Assembly: GCF_049800675.1 (NCBI RefSeq) | Contig: NZ_JBLOOT010000006.1 | Span: 1 to 64,000 of the forward strand | DNA length: 64,000 nt | Direction: 5' to 3' | From: Cauispirillum nitrogeniifigens | GTDB taxonomy: Bacteria > Pseudomonadota > Alphaproteobacteria > Rhodospirillales > Rhodospirillaceae | Shown: piece by piece, positions 8,309 through 16,536 of the stretch | How the letters are laid out: every line of letters starts with the position of its first letter | How positions within the stretch are numbered: the first letter of the stretch is position 1 | Program-made: the position numbers and the translations under genes | Notes under the pieces: model-generated | Told to the model about the DNA's origin: nothing | Database searches by the model: none | The model's input: only the letters and a program-made list of their open reading frames with translations

Positions 8309-9835
8309 ATGAAGTCCGTTTCGACCCGCCGCCGCGCCCTAAGTCTGGCCGGCGCCTCCGCGATCATCCTGGGGCTGGCGGCCTGCACCGCTGTGCCCGA
8401 GCCCCTTCAGACCGCCGAGCAGCAGGCCCTGGTGGCGGCCGACCGCGCCGTCATGTTCGCCGACCAGCAGCCCTTGTCCGGTCCAGTCACCATCGAGGAA
8501 GCCATCGCGCGGGCCCTGAAGTACAACCTGGACCACCGCCTGATGGTCATGGAGGAGGGCCTGAGGGCCGGGCAGCTCGACGTTGCCTCCATGGACATGC
8601 TGCCGCGCCTGACCGCCAACGCCGGCTACATCGTCCGCGACAAGGACAACGTCTCGGTCAGCCGCAACACGGTCACGGGGGTGGTGTCCACCCAGCCGTC
8701 GGAAAGCCAGGACCGCGAACGCAATACCGCCGACCTTGGCCTGACCTGGAACATCCTGGACTTCGGCGTCAGCTATTTCAGCGCCCGGCAGCAGGCGGAT
8801 CAGGTTCTGATCGCCGCCGAGCGCCGCCGCCGCGTGGTCAACCAGATCGTCCAGCAGGTGCGCGGCGCCTACTGGCGCGCCGCCACCGCCGAGCGGCTCC
8901 ATGCCGAGGTGGTGCCGGTCATCGCCGAGGCCCGCGCCGCCCTGCGCGATGCCCAGCAGGCCGAAAGCCAGCGCCTGATGCCGCCGCTCGACAGCCTGCG
9001 CTACCAGAAGGCGCTGCTGGAAACCCTGCGCGAGCTGGAAATCCTCGAACGCGACATGACCATCGCCAAGTCGGAACTGGCGGCCCTGATGAACCTGCCG
9101 CCGGGCACGGCCTATTCCCTGGCCCTGCCGTCGGCGGGCGAGATGACCGTGCCGACGGTCACCGCCACCGTCGAGGATCTGGAGAACCTCGCCCTGCTGA
9201 GCCGGCCGGAACTGCGCGAGGAGGCCTATCAGAAGCGCATCAGCGCCGCCGAGACGCGCAAGGCGCTGCTGCGCCTGCTGCCGGGCATCACGCTGAACGG
9301 GGGCGTCAACTACGACAGCAACTCCTACATGCTCAACAACCAGTGGGCCGAGGCCGGCGCGCGGGTGAGCTGGAACCTGATGACCCTGCTGTCCGGCCCG
9401 GCGACCATGCGCGTCGCCGAAGCCCAGCAGGAGGTCGGCGAGGCCCGGCGCGTTGCCCTGGCGATGGCGGTGCTGACCCAGGTCCAGGTGGGGTACCAGC
9501 AGTACTTGCGCGCCCGTCAGGTGCACGAGCAGGCCCAGGTGCTCAATGCCGTCGAACAGCGCATCTACCGTCACATGACCGCCGACGGCGCGGCGCAAAG
9601 CCCGCTGGAGCGCATCCGCGCGCGGGTATCGGCCATCACCTCGGAGGTTGGCCAGACGCGGGCCTATGCCGACGTGCAGAACGCCGCCGCCAACCTGTTC
9701 GTGTCGGTGGGCCTCAGCCCGCTGCCCGACAGCGTCAACAGCCACGACCTGCCGGCCGTCCAGGCGGCGGTGGGCGACGTGCTCAAGCGCTGGAACAGCG
9801 GCGAGGTGACGCCGGTCGCCGTGGCGGAGCGCTAG
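8309..9835 (+). CDS. TolC-like outer-membrane efflux lipoprotein
   Basis: The 508-aa protein starts at ATG 8309, with GGGGGGA upstream. It has an Arg-rich N-terminus, a hydrophobic core and a lipobox ending LAAC (mature Cys near residue 26), so it is predicted to be lipidated and outer-membrane anchored. The rest matches the outer-membrane efflux protein (OEP) family. Two long helical repeats are seen, for example IEEAIARALKYNLDHRLM and ENLALLSRPELREEAYQKRI. The longer open frame extending into the previous gene is ignored because of this clear signal sequence. The next gene begins immediately after its stop. It probably forms the outer-membrane channel of the secretion set encoded by the next three genes. 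Confidence 0.88.
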   Translation: MKSVSTRRRALSLAGASAIILGLAACTAVPEPLQTAEQQALVAADRAVMFADQQPLSGPVTIEEAIARALKYNLDHRLMVMEEGLRAGQLDVASMDMLPRLTANAGYIVRDKDNVSVSRNTVTGVVSTQPSESQDRERNTADLGLTWNILDFGVSYFSARQQADQVLIAAERRRRVVNQIVQQVRGAYWRAATAERLHAEVVPVIAEARAALRDAQQAESQRLMPPLDSLRYQKALLETLRELEILERDMTIAKSELAALMNLPPGTAYSLALPSAGEMTVPTVTATVEDLENLALLSRPELREEAYQKRISAAETRKALLRLLPGITLNGGVNYDSNSYMLNNQWAEAGARVSWNLMTLLSGPATMRVAEAQQEVGEARRVALAMAVLTQVQVGYQQYLRARQVHEQAQVLNAVEQRIYRHMTADGAAQSPLERIRARVSAITSEVGQTRAYADVQNAAANLFVSVGLSPLPDSVNSHDLPAVQAAVGDVLKRWNSGEVTPVAVAER

Positions 9836-10603
9836 ATGCGCCGCCGCTGCCGGCCGACCGCCCTCGTGGCGCTGCTGGCCATCGGGCTGCCGCTCGCCGG
9901 GGCGCGGGCGGCCGACGGCGGCGGGGACATCCGCGCCCAGCTCGTGCCGGTGCGGGCGACGGTGCTGTCCGCCGAGATCGCCGGCCGCGTCGCCGACCTG
10001 GAGGTGCGCGAGGGCGACCGCTTCGACAAGGGGCAGAAGCTGGTCGGCTTCGACTGCACGCTGCACCGGGCGCGGCTCGCCAAGGCCGAGGCCCAGGCCC
10101 TGGAGGCCCGCAAGAGCCAGGAGGTCGCCGCCCGCCTCGACAAGCTGGGCAGCGTCTCCACCCTGGAGGTTGACGTGGCGGCGGCCCGGCTGGCGGCCGC
10201 CCAGGCGGAGGTCAGCCTGACCCGCGCGGTGGTGGAACGCTGCACCATCACCGCGCCCTTCGCCGGCCGGGTGGCCGACCGCAAGGTCAGCCGCCACCAG
10301 TCGGTGGCCGAGGGGCAGGAGCTTCTGGACATCCTCGACGATTCCGCCCTGGAGGTGGAAATGATCGTGCCGTCGCGCTGGCTGGCGTGGCTGGCCGAGG
10401 GCCTGCCGTTCACCGTCACGGTGGAGGAAAGCGGCGCCACCCATCCGGCCGTCCTGACCCGCTTGGGCGCCCGTATCGACGCCGTCAGTCAGTCGGTGAA
10501 GGTGTTCGGCCGCATCGAGGCCGCCATGGGCGGCACCGTGCGCCTGATGGCGGGCATGAGCGGCACCGCTCATCTGGAGCCGCCCCGGCAGGAGAGCCGA
10601 TGA
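9836..10603 (+). CDS. HlyD-type periplasmic adaptor (membrane fusion protein)
   Basis: The 255-aa protein has its ATG directly after the TAG of the TolC-like gene. A cleavable signal peptide is likely (LVALLAIGLPLAGARA, residues about 10-25). The split lipoyl/barrel-sandwich halves are visible as LSAEIAGRVADLEVREGDRF and TITAPFAGRVADRKV, with a short alpha-hairpin between them and a beta-barrel domain after. It is short for the family. It overlaps the next adaptor by 4 bp (ATGA). The set therefore contains two separate adaptors plus a third HlyD-like domain in the M50 protein. Confidence 0.85.
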   Translation: MRRRCRPTALVALLAIGLPLAGARAADGGGDIRAQLVPVRATVLSAEIAGRVADLEVREGDRFDKGQKLVGFDCTLHRARLAKAEAQALEARKSQEVAARLDKLGSVSTLEVDVAAARLAAAQAEVSLTRAVVERCTITAPFAGRVADRKVSRHQSVAEGQELLDILDDSALEVEMIVPSRWLAWLAEGLPFTVTVEESGATHPAVLTRLGARIDAVSQSVKVFGRIEAAMGGTVRLMAGMSGTAHLEPPRQESR

Positions 10604-11934
10604 CCGCGTCCGCCCCGGCCGCGCAGATGCGCGGGTTTGCCGCCTTCGTCGAGTTGGAACGGCGGGCGCGTCTGGCCGCGACGACAGAGGAACTGGCCTT
10701 CCTCATGGTCAATGACACCTGCACCCTGGCCCGCTACCGCCAAGCCGTGCTGGTCGTGGGGGGGCGTGTTCGCGCGGTGTCCGGGCTGGTCGCCCCGGAG
10801 CCGGAGGCGCCGTTCACCCACTGGGTCGGCCGTCTGTTCGACCATCTGGCGGCGACGGAGAGCCAGGCGCCGCGCGCCCTTGGCGCCGCCGACGTGCCGG
10901 AGGCGCTGGCCCGCGAATGGGCGGAGTGGCTGCCGTCTTCGGCCCTGTGGGTGCCGCTGGTTGATCGCGCCGCCCGCCGGGGGGCGTTTCTGCTGGCCCG
11001 CGACGGGGCCTGGACAGGGCCGGAAATCCATCTGCTGGGCCGCCTGGGCGAGGCCTACGGCCATGCCTGGAGTGCCCTGGAGAGGACCGCGCCCCGCTGG
11101 CGGCGGCCGTCGCGCCCCGGCAGGCGGCGCCTGATGGCGGTGGTGGCAGTGGCGGTGGCGGCGGCGGCCGTGGTGCCGGTCCACCAGTCGGCCCTGGCGC
11201 CGGCCGAGATCATCGCCCGCGATCCCGTGGTCGTCGCCGCCCCCGTCGACGGGGTGGTGGAACGCTTTGCCGTTTCTCCCAACGACCCGGTGATCGAGGG
11301 GCAGCCGCTCCTGGCGCTGGACGGCACCCGCTTGAACAGCCGCCTGGACATCGCCCGCAAGGCGCTGGAGGTGGCGGAGGCCGAGTACCGGCAGGCCGCC
11401 CAGTCGGCGTTTTCCGACCCGCGCAGCAAGGCCAGCCTCGCCATCCTCAAGGGCCGCATGGAGCAGGAGGCGGCGGAGGTCGCCTATCTGGAGGACCTGC
11501 TGGAGCGCATCCTTGTACGCAGCCCCCGCGCCGGCGTCGCCATCTTCAACGACGTCAACGACTGGGTGGGGCGCCCGGTGCGGACCGGCGAGCGCCTGGT
11601 GCTGGTCGCCGATCCGGCCACCGCCGAGGTGGAGATCCTGTTGCCGGTGGGCGAGGCCCTGGCCCTGGAGGAGGGGGCGAGGGTGAGGGTCTTCCTCAAC
11701 ACCGAACCGCATCGGCCGCTGGAGGCCACGCTCCGCTATGCAGCCTATCAGGCCGCCGAAACTCCGGCGGGAGTTCTGGCCTATCGGCTGGTGGCGCGTC
11801 TGGCCGACGACGCCGGAGTGCGGCCGCGCATCGGCGCCAAGGGCACGGCCAAGGTGCACGGGCCGCGCACCCTGCTGGTGCTGCACCTGCTGCGCCGCCC
11901 CGTCGCCACCCTGCGCCAGTGGATCGGCCTGTGA
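10600..11934 (+). CDS. HlyD-family adaptor with cytoplasmic GAF-like N-terminus
   Basis: The 444-aa protein starts at ATG 10600, which overlaps the preceding stop. Residues about 1-170 form a soluble domain resembling a degenerate GAF/sensor fold (ALWVPLVDRAARRGAFLLAR). One transmembrane helix follows (about 178-195; LMAVVAVAVAAAAVVPV). The C-terminal half is a HlyD-like adaptor: VVVAAPVDGVVERFAV, a helical hairpin around ALEVAEAEYRQAA, and then ILVRSPRAGVAIFND. This layout implies a cytoplasmic regulatory domain linked to a periplasmic adaptor. It ends within the start of the M50 gene (GTGA overlap), so the four export genes are translationally coupled. The GAF assignment is tentative. Confidence 0.8.
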   Translation: MTASAPAAQMRGFAAFVELERRARLAATTEELAFLMVNDTCTLARYRQAVLVVGGRVRAVSGLVAPEPEAPFTHWVGRLFDHLAATESQAPRALGAADVPEALAREWAEWLPSSALWVPLVDRAARRGAFLLARDGAWTGPEIHLLGRLGEAYGHAWSALERTAPRWRRPSRPGRRRLMAVVAVAVAAAAVVPVHQSALAPAEIIARDPVVVAAPVDGVVERFAVSPNDPVIEGQPLLALDGTRLNSRLDIARKALEVAEAEYRQAAQSAFSDPRSKASLAILKGRMEQEAAEVAYLEDLLERILVRSPRAGVAIFNDVNDWVGRPVRTGERLVLVADPATAEVEILLPVGEALALEEGARVRVFLNTEPHRPLEATLRYAAYQAAETPAGVLAYRLVARLADDAGVRPRIGAKGTAKVHGPRTLLVLHLLRRPVATLRQWIGL

Positions 11935-14045
11935 CCGCCGCGCCCTCCCTGCCGCCACTCCGCGAGGAGGTCGGCCTGTTCCCCGGCCCACGCGATGGCG
12001 CCGGAGCGCCGACGTGGGTGTTGCACGACCCGGTGGCCAACCGCTTCTTCCAGATCGGCTGGGCCGCCTTCGAGATGCTGTCGCGGTGGGGCCGGGGCGA
12101 TCCCGCCACTGTCGCCGCCGAGGTTGCCGCCGCAACGCCGCTGGCCGTGGCCCCGGCCGACGTGGAGGAACTGGCCCGTTTCCTCGCCGGCCATGACCTA
12201 ATCCAGGTCGCGGGGCCGCAGGCGGTGGCCCGGCTGGTCGACCGGGCTGCCGCGCGGCGCCTGCACTGGGCGGCGTGGCTGCTGAAGAACTACCTGTTCC
12301 TGCGCCTGCCGCTGGTGCGGCCCGACCGCGCCCTGCAAGCCCTCCTGCCGTGGGTGGGGTGGCTGTTCTCCCCGGCCTTCCTGGCCGCGACGGTGCTGGC
12401 GGGGCTGGCCGGGCTGCTGCTGGTGGCGCGCCAGTGGGATGCCTTCCTGGCGACCTTTCCGCACTTTTTCAGCCCCCAGGGAGCGCTGCTGTTCGGCGTC
12501 GCCCTCGGGCTGTCGAAGGTGCTGCACGAGTTGGGCCATGCCGTGACGGCACGGCGCCACGGGTGCCGGGTGCCCACCATGGGGGTGGCCTTCCTGGTGA
12601 TGTGGCCGGTTCTCTACACCGATACCGGGGAGGCGTGGAAGCTGGCCTCGCGGCGGGCGCGCATGGAGATCGGCGCCGCCGGGATGGCGGCCGAGCTGGT
12701 CCTGGCCGCCTGGGCGACGCTGGCCTGGAGCTTCCTGCCCGACGGCCCCTTGCGCAGCGCCGTGTTCGTGCTGGCGTCCTCGACCTGGCTCGTGACCCTG
12801 GCGGTCAACCTCAACCCGCTGATGCGCTTCGACGGCTACTACCTGCTTGCCGACGGTCTGGGGGTGGCGAATCTCCAGGCGCGCGCCTTCGCCCTGGCTC
12901 GCTGGCGCCTGCGCGAGGCCCTGTTCGGCCTGTGCGAGCCACCCCCGGAAAAAGTCCCGGAACCGCGCGCACGGGTGCTTCTGCTCTATGCCTACGCCAC
13001 CTGGATCTATCGCTTCTTCCTGTTCCTGGGCATCGCGCTGCTGGTCTATCACCTGTTCTTCAAGGCGCTGGGACTGGCGTTGATGGTGGTGGAACTGGTG
13101 TGGTTCATCGGCCGCCCCATTGCCCTTGAGCTGCGGGAATGGGCGCGGCGCCGCGCCGCCATCGCCGCCGGCCGCCGGACCCGCGTGACCGCCGCGGCCG
13201 GCGCAGCCCTGCTGCTTCTGGCGGTCATCCCGTGGCAGGGCAGCGTGCCTGCCCCGGCGGTGTGGCGGGCCGAACGGCAGGCCCGCTTGTTCACCGCCCA
13301 GGCGGGGCAGGTGGCCGAACTTCCGGTCCCCCCCGGACTGGCGGTGGCGGAGGGGGCGGTGCTGCTCCGCCTGGCGTCCCCCGACCTGGACCATGCCGTG
13401 GCCCAGGGCGCGCGCCGCCTGGAGGCCCTTGAGTGGCAGGTGCGGATGCAGGGGCTTGATGCCGGGCTGCGTGAACGCTCGCAGGTTTCGGTCCGCGAAC
13501 TGGCCGCCGAAGGCGCCGCACAGGCCGGGCGGCTGGCCGAGCAACGCCAACTGGAGGTGCGTGCCCCCTTCGCGGGCATGGTCGTCGAGGTGGCCGAACC
13601 CTTGGCGCCGGGCCAGTGGCTGGCCGCCCGCCAGGCCGTCGCGGTGCTGGTCAATCCTGCCGCCGGCGTGCTTGAAGCCTTCGTGGAGGAGGGGGATCTC
13701 GGCCGCGTCGGCGCCGGCGCGTGGGCCTCCTTCCATCCCGACGATCCCGCCCGTCCGGTGCTGCGTGCCCGTGTGCTGGCGGTGGATGCCGCTGCCACGC
13801 GGGTGCTGGCCGAACCCACGCTTGCCTCTGTCCACGGTGGCCCGATCGCCGTGCGCGAGGGGCAGGACGGAGCCCTGGTGCCCGAAACGCCGGTCTACAG
13901 GGTCTTGCTGGTTCCCGACCAGCCTTTGCCGGCTCCGCTCCAGGTGCAACGGGGGCTGGCCCGCATCGACGCCGACCAAGCCAGCCTTGCCGGCCGCGCC
14001 GTCCGCTTCGCCCTGGCGATCCTCATCCGCGAGAGCGGGTTTTAG
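11931..14045 (+). CDS. PqqD-like / M50 site-2 protease / HlyD fusion protein
   Basis: The chosen start is GTG 11931, overlapping the previous stop as GTGA; GTG 11919 is possible. The protein is 704 aa. Residues about 15-90 resemble a PqqD-type peptide-binding domain (WVLHDPVANRFFQIGWAAFE). A multi-helix membrane domain carries the zinc motif HELGH (H199, E200, H203) and a probable third ligand in NPLMRFDGYY (D301), as in M50 peptidases. After two more membrane segments (to about residue 440) comes a HlyD-like periplasmic part with lipoyl halves (AGQVAELPVPPGLAVAEGAV and VRAPFAGMVVEVAEPL). Such fusions occur beside large repetitive surface proteins. A likely role is processing or coupling the DUF4347 substrate during export. 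No ABC ATPase is encoded nearby, which is unusual. Confidence 0.85.
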   Translation: MTAAPSLPPLREEVGLFPGPRDGAGAPTWVLHDPVANRFFQIGWAAFEMLSRWGRGDPATVAAEVAAATPLAVAPADVEELARFLAGHDLIQVAGPQAVARLVDRAAARRLHWAAWLLKNYLFLRLPLVRPDRALQALLPWVGWLFSPAFLAATVLAGLAGLLLVARQWDAFLATFPHFFSPQGALLFGVALGLSKVLHELGHAVTARRHGCRVPTMGVAFLVMWPVLYTDTGEAWKLASRRARMEIGAAGMAAELVLAAWATLAWSFLPDGPLRSAVFVLASSTWLVTLAVNLNPLMRFDGYYLLADGLGVANLQARAFALARWRLREALFGLCEPPPEKVPEPRARVLLLYAYATWIYRFFLFLGIALLVYHLFFKALGLALMVVELVWFIGRPIALELREWARRRAAIAAGRRTRVTAAAGAALLLLAVIPWQGSVPAPAVWRAERQARLFTAQAGQVAELPVPPGLAVAEGAVLLRLASPDLDHAVAQGARRLEALEWQVRMQGLDAGLRERSQVSVRELAAEGAAQAGRLAEQRQLEVRAPFAGMVVEVAEPLAPGQWLAARQAVAVLVNPAAGVLEAFVEEGDLGRVGAGAWASFHPDDPARPVLRARVLAVDAAATRVLAEPTLASVHGGPIAVREGQDGALVPETPVYRVLLVPDQPLPAPLQVQRGLARIDADQASLAGRAVRFALAILIRESGF

Positions 14046-14074
14046 GGGCAGGGAGACATCCGCTCCTGAAGGGC

Positions 14075-14102
14075 CATGTCCCACGACGTGGTGTAAGAGC
14101 GT
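14075..14102 (-). repeat. Probable IS256-family terminal inverted repeat, second copy
   Basis: The sequence GTGGTGTAAGAGCGT at 14088-14102 is the exact reverse complement of 341-355, and CATGTCCC at 14075-14082 mirrors 361-368. Overall 24 of 28 positions match. It joins integrase-derived sequence on its right, so only the very end of the element survives. It lies in inverse orientation to the left copy, so the two ends bracket the histidine kinase and secretion genes. Confidence 0.5.
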
Positions 14103-14292
14103 TCGGTCGGGGATGATGGCGGAGGGCGCGTAGGCGTTTGCTGCTGCCGTGGCGGTTGCGATACTGGAGGATGTAGGTCTTGACGCCGCTGGGCTTGACG
14201 CGTAGCCCGAAGCCGGGGAGGGCGTCATCCCAAACCACAATCTCCCGCCCCTCGGCGCGCAACTCCCTGATCGCCTGTTTGGTCAGTCTCAT
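14103..14292 (-). pseudogene. Tyrosine integrase, N-terminal remnant
   Basis: The frame beginning ATG 14292 encodes about 53 residues typical of the N-terminal Arm DNA-binding domain of tandem-type phage/island integrases (MRLTKQAIRELRAEG, then VWDDALPGFGLRVKPSGVKT and YILQYRNRHG). Homology stops at SSKR, after which the frame runs into IS256-end sequence and stops at 14023. The core-binding and catalytic domains are absent, so the gene is dead. Its start faces the tRNA-fMet fragment at 14456-14498, as expected for an integrase next to its attachment site. Confidence 0.82.
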
Positions 14293-14455
14293 GCCATCCT
14301 TCCCGGTAAGCGCGCGGTAAGCAACGGCTTACCCGGATAGGCCTTTGCGGGCAAGCCACAGCAAGGTGAAGGAGATTGAAGGCGTGTTATTTATCAACGC
14401 ATTGCAAGGCTGAGAGAACCGGGTCACGCTCCTGCATTCTCGGGGACGTCAAACG
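14293..14455. other. Spacer between integrase remnant and attachment site
   Basis: No gene is visible. A small inverted repeat around GGTAAGC and GCTTACC lies upstream of the integrase start (about 14306-14332). Such repeats often occur at integrase arm sites, but here this is only a possibility. The rest has no recognised feature. Confidence 0.4.
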
Positions 14456-14498
14456 CATAACCTGAAGGTCGTCAGTTCAAACCTAGCCCCCGCAACCA
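14456..14498 (+). other. tRNA-fMet 3' fragment, probable island attachment site
   Basis: The segment CATAACCTGAAGGTCGTCAG (14456-14475) followed by TTCAAAC and CCCCCGCAACCA matches the anticodon-to-CCA half of initiator tRNA-Met (anticodon CAT). The 5' half (acceptor strand, D arm) is absent upstream. The T stem carries a mismatch relative to a functional tRNA (GTCAG against CTAGC), consistent with a decaying fragment. A good terminator follows at once. This is the classic signature of an attachment site created by integration into a tRNA gene. The adjacent integrase remnant supports that reading. Confidence 0.75.
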
Positions 14499-14503
14499 AA
14501 TAC

Positions 14504-14539
14504 AAAACCGCCGGTCCTCAACAAGGACCGGCGGTTTTT
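14504..14539 (+). terminator. Rho-independent terminator after the tRNA fragment
   Basis: A 15-bp perfect stem (AAAACCGCCGGTCCT at 14504-14518 with its complement at 14524-14538) encloses a five-base loop and ends in TTTTT. It is probably the original terminator of the tRNA-fMet gene. The A-run on the left lets it also serve the leftward operon ending at 14611. Confidence 0.88.
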
Positions 14540-14610
14540 GCTTTGGCGCGTCCGGCCATCGCGCCGACTGGGCAAGCGGCTGGGCGCCGGCTTCTGCCCC
14601 CTCCTCGGCC

Positions 14611-16515
14611 TCAGGGCGTCCAGGGTGTAAAGGGCCGGATGCGCCCGGCTTCGACATCGGGTTCGACGCACAGGCGGGCACGGGTGTTGAGGCGGGCGGC
14701 GAGTTGGCTGAAGCCGCTTGCCGCGCTGATGCCCACGATGTCGGCCTGGGTCAGGACGTGGAAATCCTGAAGGAACTCCAGGCCAGGCCAGGGGGGAGCC
14801 ACGTCGGCCAGGGTCACGGGCTGGAACTCGGCGAAGGCGGGCCGGATGGCCTCCAGGTCGTCGCTGGCCAGGTAGAGGACCGGGCGGTCCTGGGCGGGCC
14901 AAAGCTCCCGCAGCCACTCCACATACCATCGGGTTTCCGTGACCGGGTACTTGTACTGGATGAAGTCGCCCCGCCGGATATGCAGGGCGATCACCGTGCG
15001 GCCGCCGGCGCGCAGGGCCTGAACCGCCGGGTCGAGAAAGGGCGCCCAGTGGGCGCGCGGCGTCAGCCATGCCCTTACCTTGTCCCGGTATTCCTGACGG
15101 TATTCAAACAGGAACAGGGGTGACAGCACGTCACGGTCGGCGACCGGCGCATGGTCGCCCTGTCCCGTCACCAGATCATTCAGAATGTGTCGTCCGAACG
15201 GCCAGGGAGGCAGAGGAGCCCCCGGCCGGGGGTCGTCGAGGTCGAAGAACATCCCGCCGACCCAATCGGGCGTCTCCAGCACATAGCCATGCTTTTCGGC
15301 GTAGAGCCGCAGCAAGATGTATTCCAAGGCGTTATGAGCGAAGCGGCCACGGTTGCCCAGGGTGGAGGAGGTCAGGCGCGGCCGGGTCGGCTCGGGGTTG
15401 ACGGGGCGGTCCAGCGTGACCTGCCGGTCGTCCAGCGTCCGGCGCAAGGCCGCCAGGGAGCGGGTCGTGAACATCCAGCAGTTATCGCTGCGCAGCCCGT
15501 CCAGGCGGTCCGCCGCCTGCGCCGCCCGGCCGGCCGCCAGATCCAGGGCCGCCAGGGCTGTCTTGAACTCCGTGGTGTAGAGCACGCCGGCAAAGGGAAC
15601 CTCGGCCAGACGGGTGAACAGGGGAACGGCCTGGTCCTGGCGGCCTGTGCGCATCATGAGGGTGAACAGCAGTTCCACACAGCTTGGAACATCCGTGCCG
15701 TCCAGGGGAAGATAGCGCACCAGGGCGCCTTCCGCCTCGGCCAGCCGCCCGAGGTCGACGAGGCAGGCGACGATGCGCGCCCGTGCCACGCCAAGCCCCA
15801 GCTCGGCGGCGCGCTGGTAGCAGGTCAGCGCGGCGGGGATGTCGGCGCGGGCATAGTGGACATTGCCAAGATTGAACCAGCATTCCCGGCTGCCGGGGGC
15901 AAGGCACAGGGCCGTGCGCAGGCTGGAAACGGCTCCGTCGTTGTCTCCTAGTTCGAGCAGGGCGTTGCCCAGGTTCATCCAGGCCGGCACGAAATCGGGC
16001 TGGGCCGCCAGGGCGCGGCGGTGGCTGGCGGCCGCCTCCGCCACCTGCTCATCCTGCCGCAGCAGAACACCCAAGTTGTGATGCGCCTCGGCCAGGGACG
16101 GGGCGCAGCGGACGGCGCGGCGGAGGGCGGTGATGCTGCGGGCGCGACCCGCCGCCCCCTGATCCGCGGTCAACCCCGACAGACTGAACCAGGCGGCGGC
16201 ATTGGCCGGATCGTGGGCGATGACCGCCCGCCACTGTGCCTCGGCCCCGGCGCCGTTCCCGTCGGCGCGGAGCAGGGTGGCAAGGTTGAGGCGCGCGTCG
16301 GTCAGCCCAGGATTCAGGTGCAGGGCGCGGGCGATCAACGCCAGCGCATCGGCCTTGCGGCCGGCGTGCCATTCGGTCAGGCCCAGCAGGTGCCCGGCGT
16401 CGGCGTTGTCGGGGTCCGCCTCCAGAACGCGCCGGTAGAGCGCCGCCGCAGCCTCCAGGCGGCCGGCCCGGTGGTTGGCGACCGCCTCGGCCAGCGCCTC
16501 GTCAAGGGTGAGCAT
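14611..16515 (-). CDS. TPR / fucosyltransferase-like glycosyltransferase
   Basis: The chosen start is ATG 16515, giving 634 aa; GTG 16524 is nine bases upstream. Residues 1 to about 260 are tandem tetratricopeptide repeats (for example AEAHHNLGVLLRQDEQVAEA and WMNLGNALLELGDNDGAVS). A linker leads to a C-terminal domain (about 400-634) that resembles GT11/O-fucosyltransferase-type enzymes. It has an N-terminal TLGNRGRFAHNALEYILLRL and the nucleotide-sugar motif HIRRGDF with a following WYVEWL. It is the last gene of the leftward operon and lies 21 bp after the 92-aa gene. The same C-terminal domain occurs in the GT2-TPR fusion at 32776-35484. The acceptor is unknown; the TPR array could bind a protein substrate. 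Confidence 0.82.
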   Translation of the reverse strand: MLTLDEALAEAVANHRAGRLEAAAALYRRVLEADPDNADAGHLLGLTEWHAGRKADALALIARALHLNPGLTDARLNLATLLRADGNGAGAEAQWRAVIAHDPANAAAWFSLSGLTADQGAAGRARSITALRRAVRCAPSLAEAHHNLGVLLRQDEQVAEAAASHRRALAAQPDFVPAWMNLGNALLELGDNDGAVSSLRTALCLAPGSRECWFNLGNVHYARADIPAALTCYQRAAELGLGVARARIVACLVDLGRLAEAEGALVRYLPLDGTDVPSCVELLFTLMMRTGRQDQAVPLFTRLAEVPFAGVLYTTEFKTALAALDLAAGRAAQAADRLDGLRSDNCWMFTTRSLAALRRTLDDRQVTLDRPVNPEPTRPRLTSSTLGNRGRFAHNALEYILLRLYAEKHGYVLETPDWVGGMFFDLDDPRPGAPLPPWPFGRHILNDLVTGQGDHAPVADRDVLSPLFLFEYRQEYRDKVRAWLTPRAHWAPFLDPAVQALRAGGRTVIALHIRRGDFIQYKYPVTETRWYVEWLRELWPAQDRPVLYLASDDLEAIRPAFAEFQPVTLADVAPPWPGLEFLQDFHVLTQADIVGISAASGFSQLAARLNTRARLCVEPDVEAGRIRPFTPWTP

Positions 16516-16536
16516 TGCCTGCACGAGCTGCCGGGG

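Noticed and set aside
14456..14498. A complete tRNA gene
   Set aside because: Only the anticodon-to-3' half is present, the T stem is mismatched, and no 5' half is found upstream.
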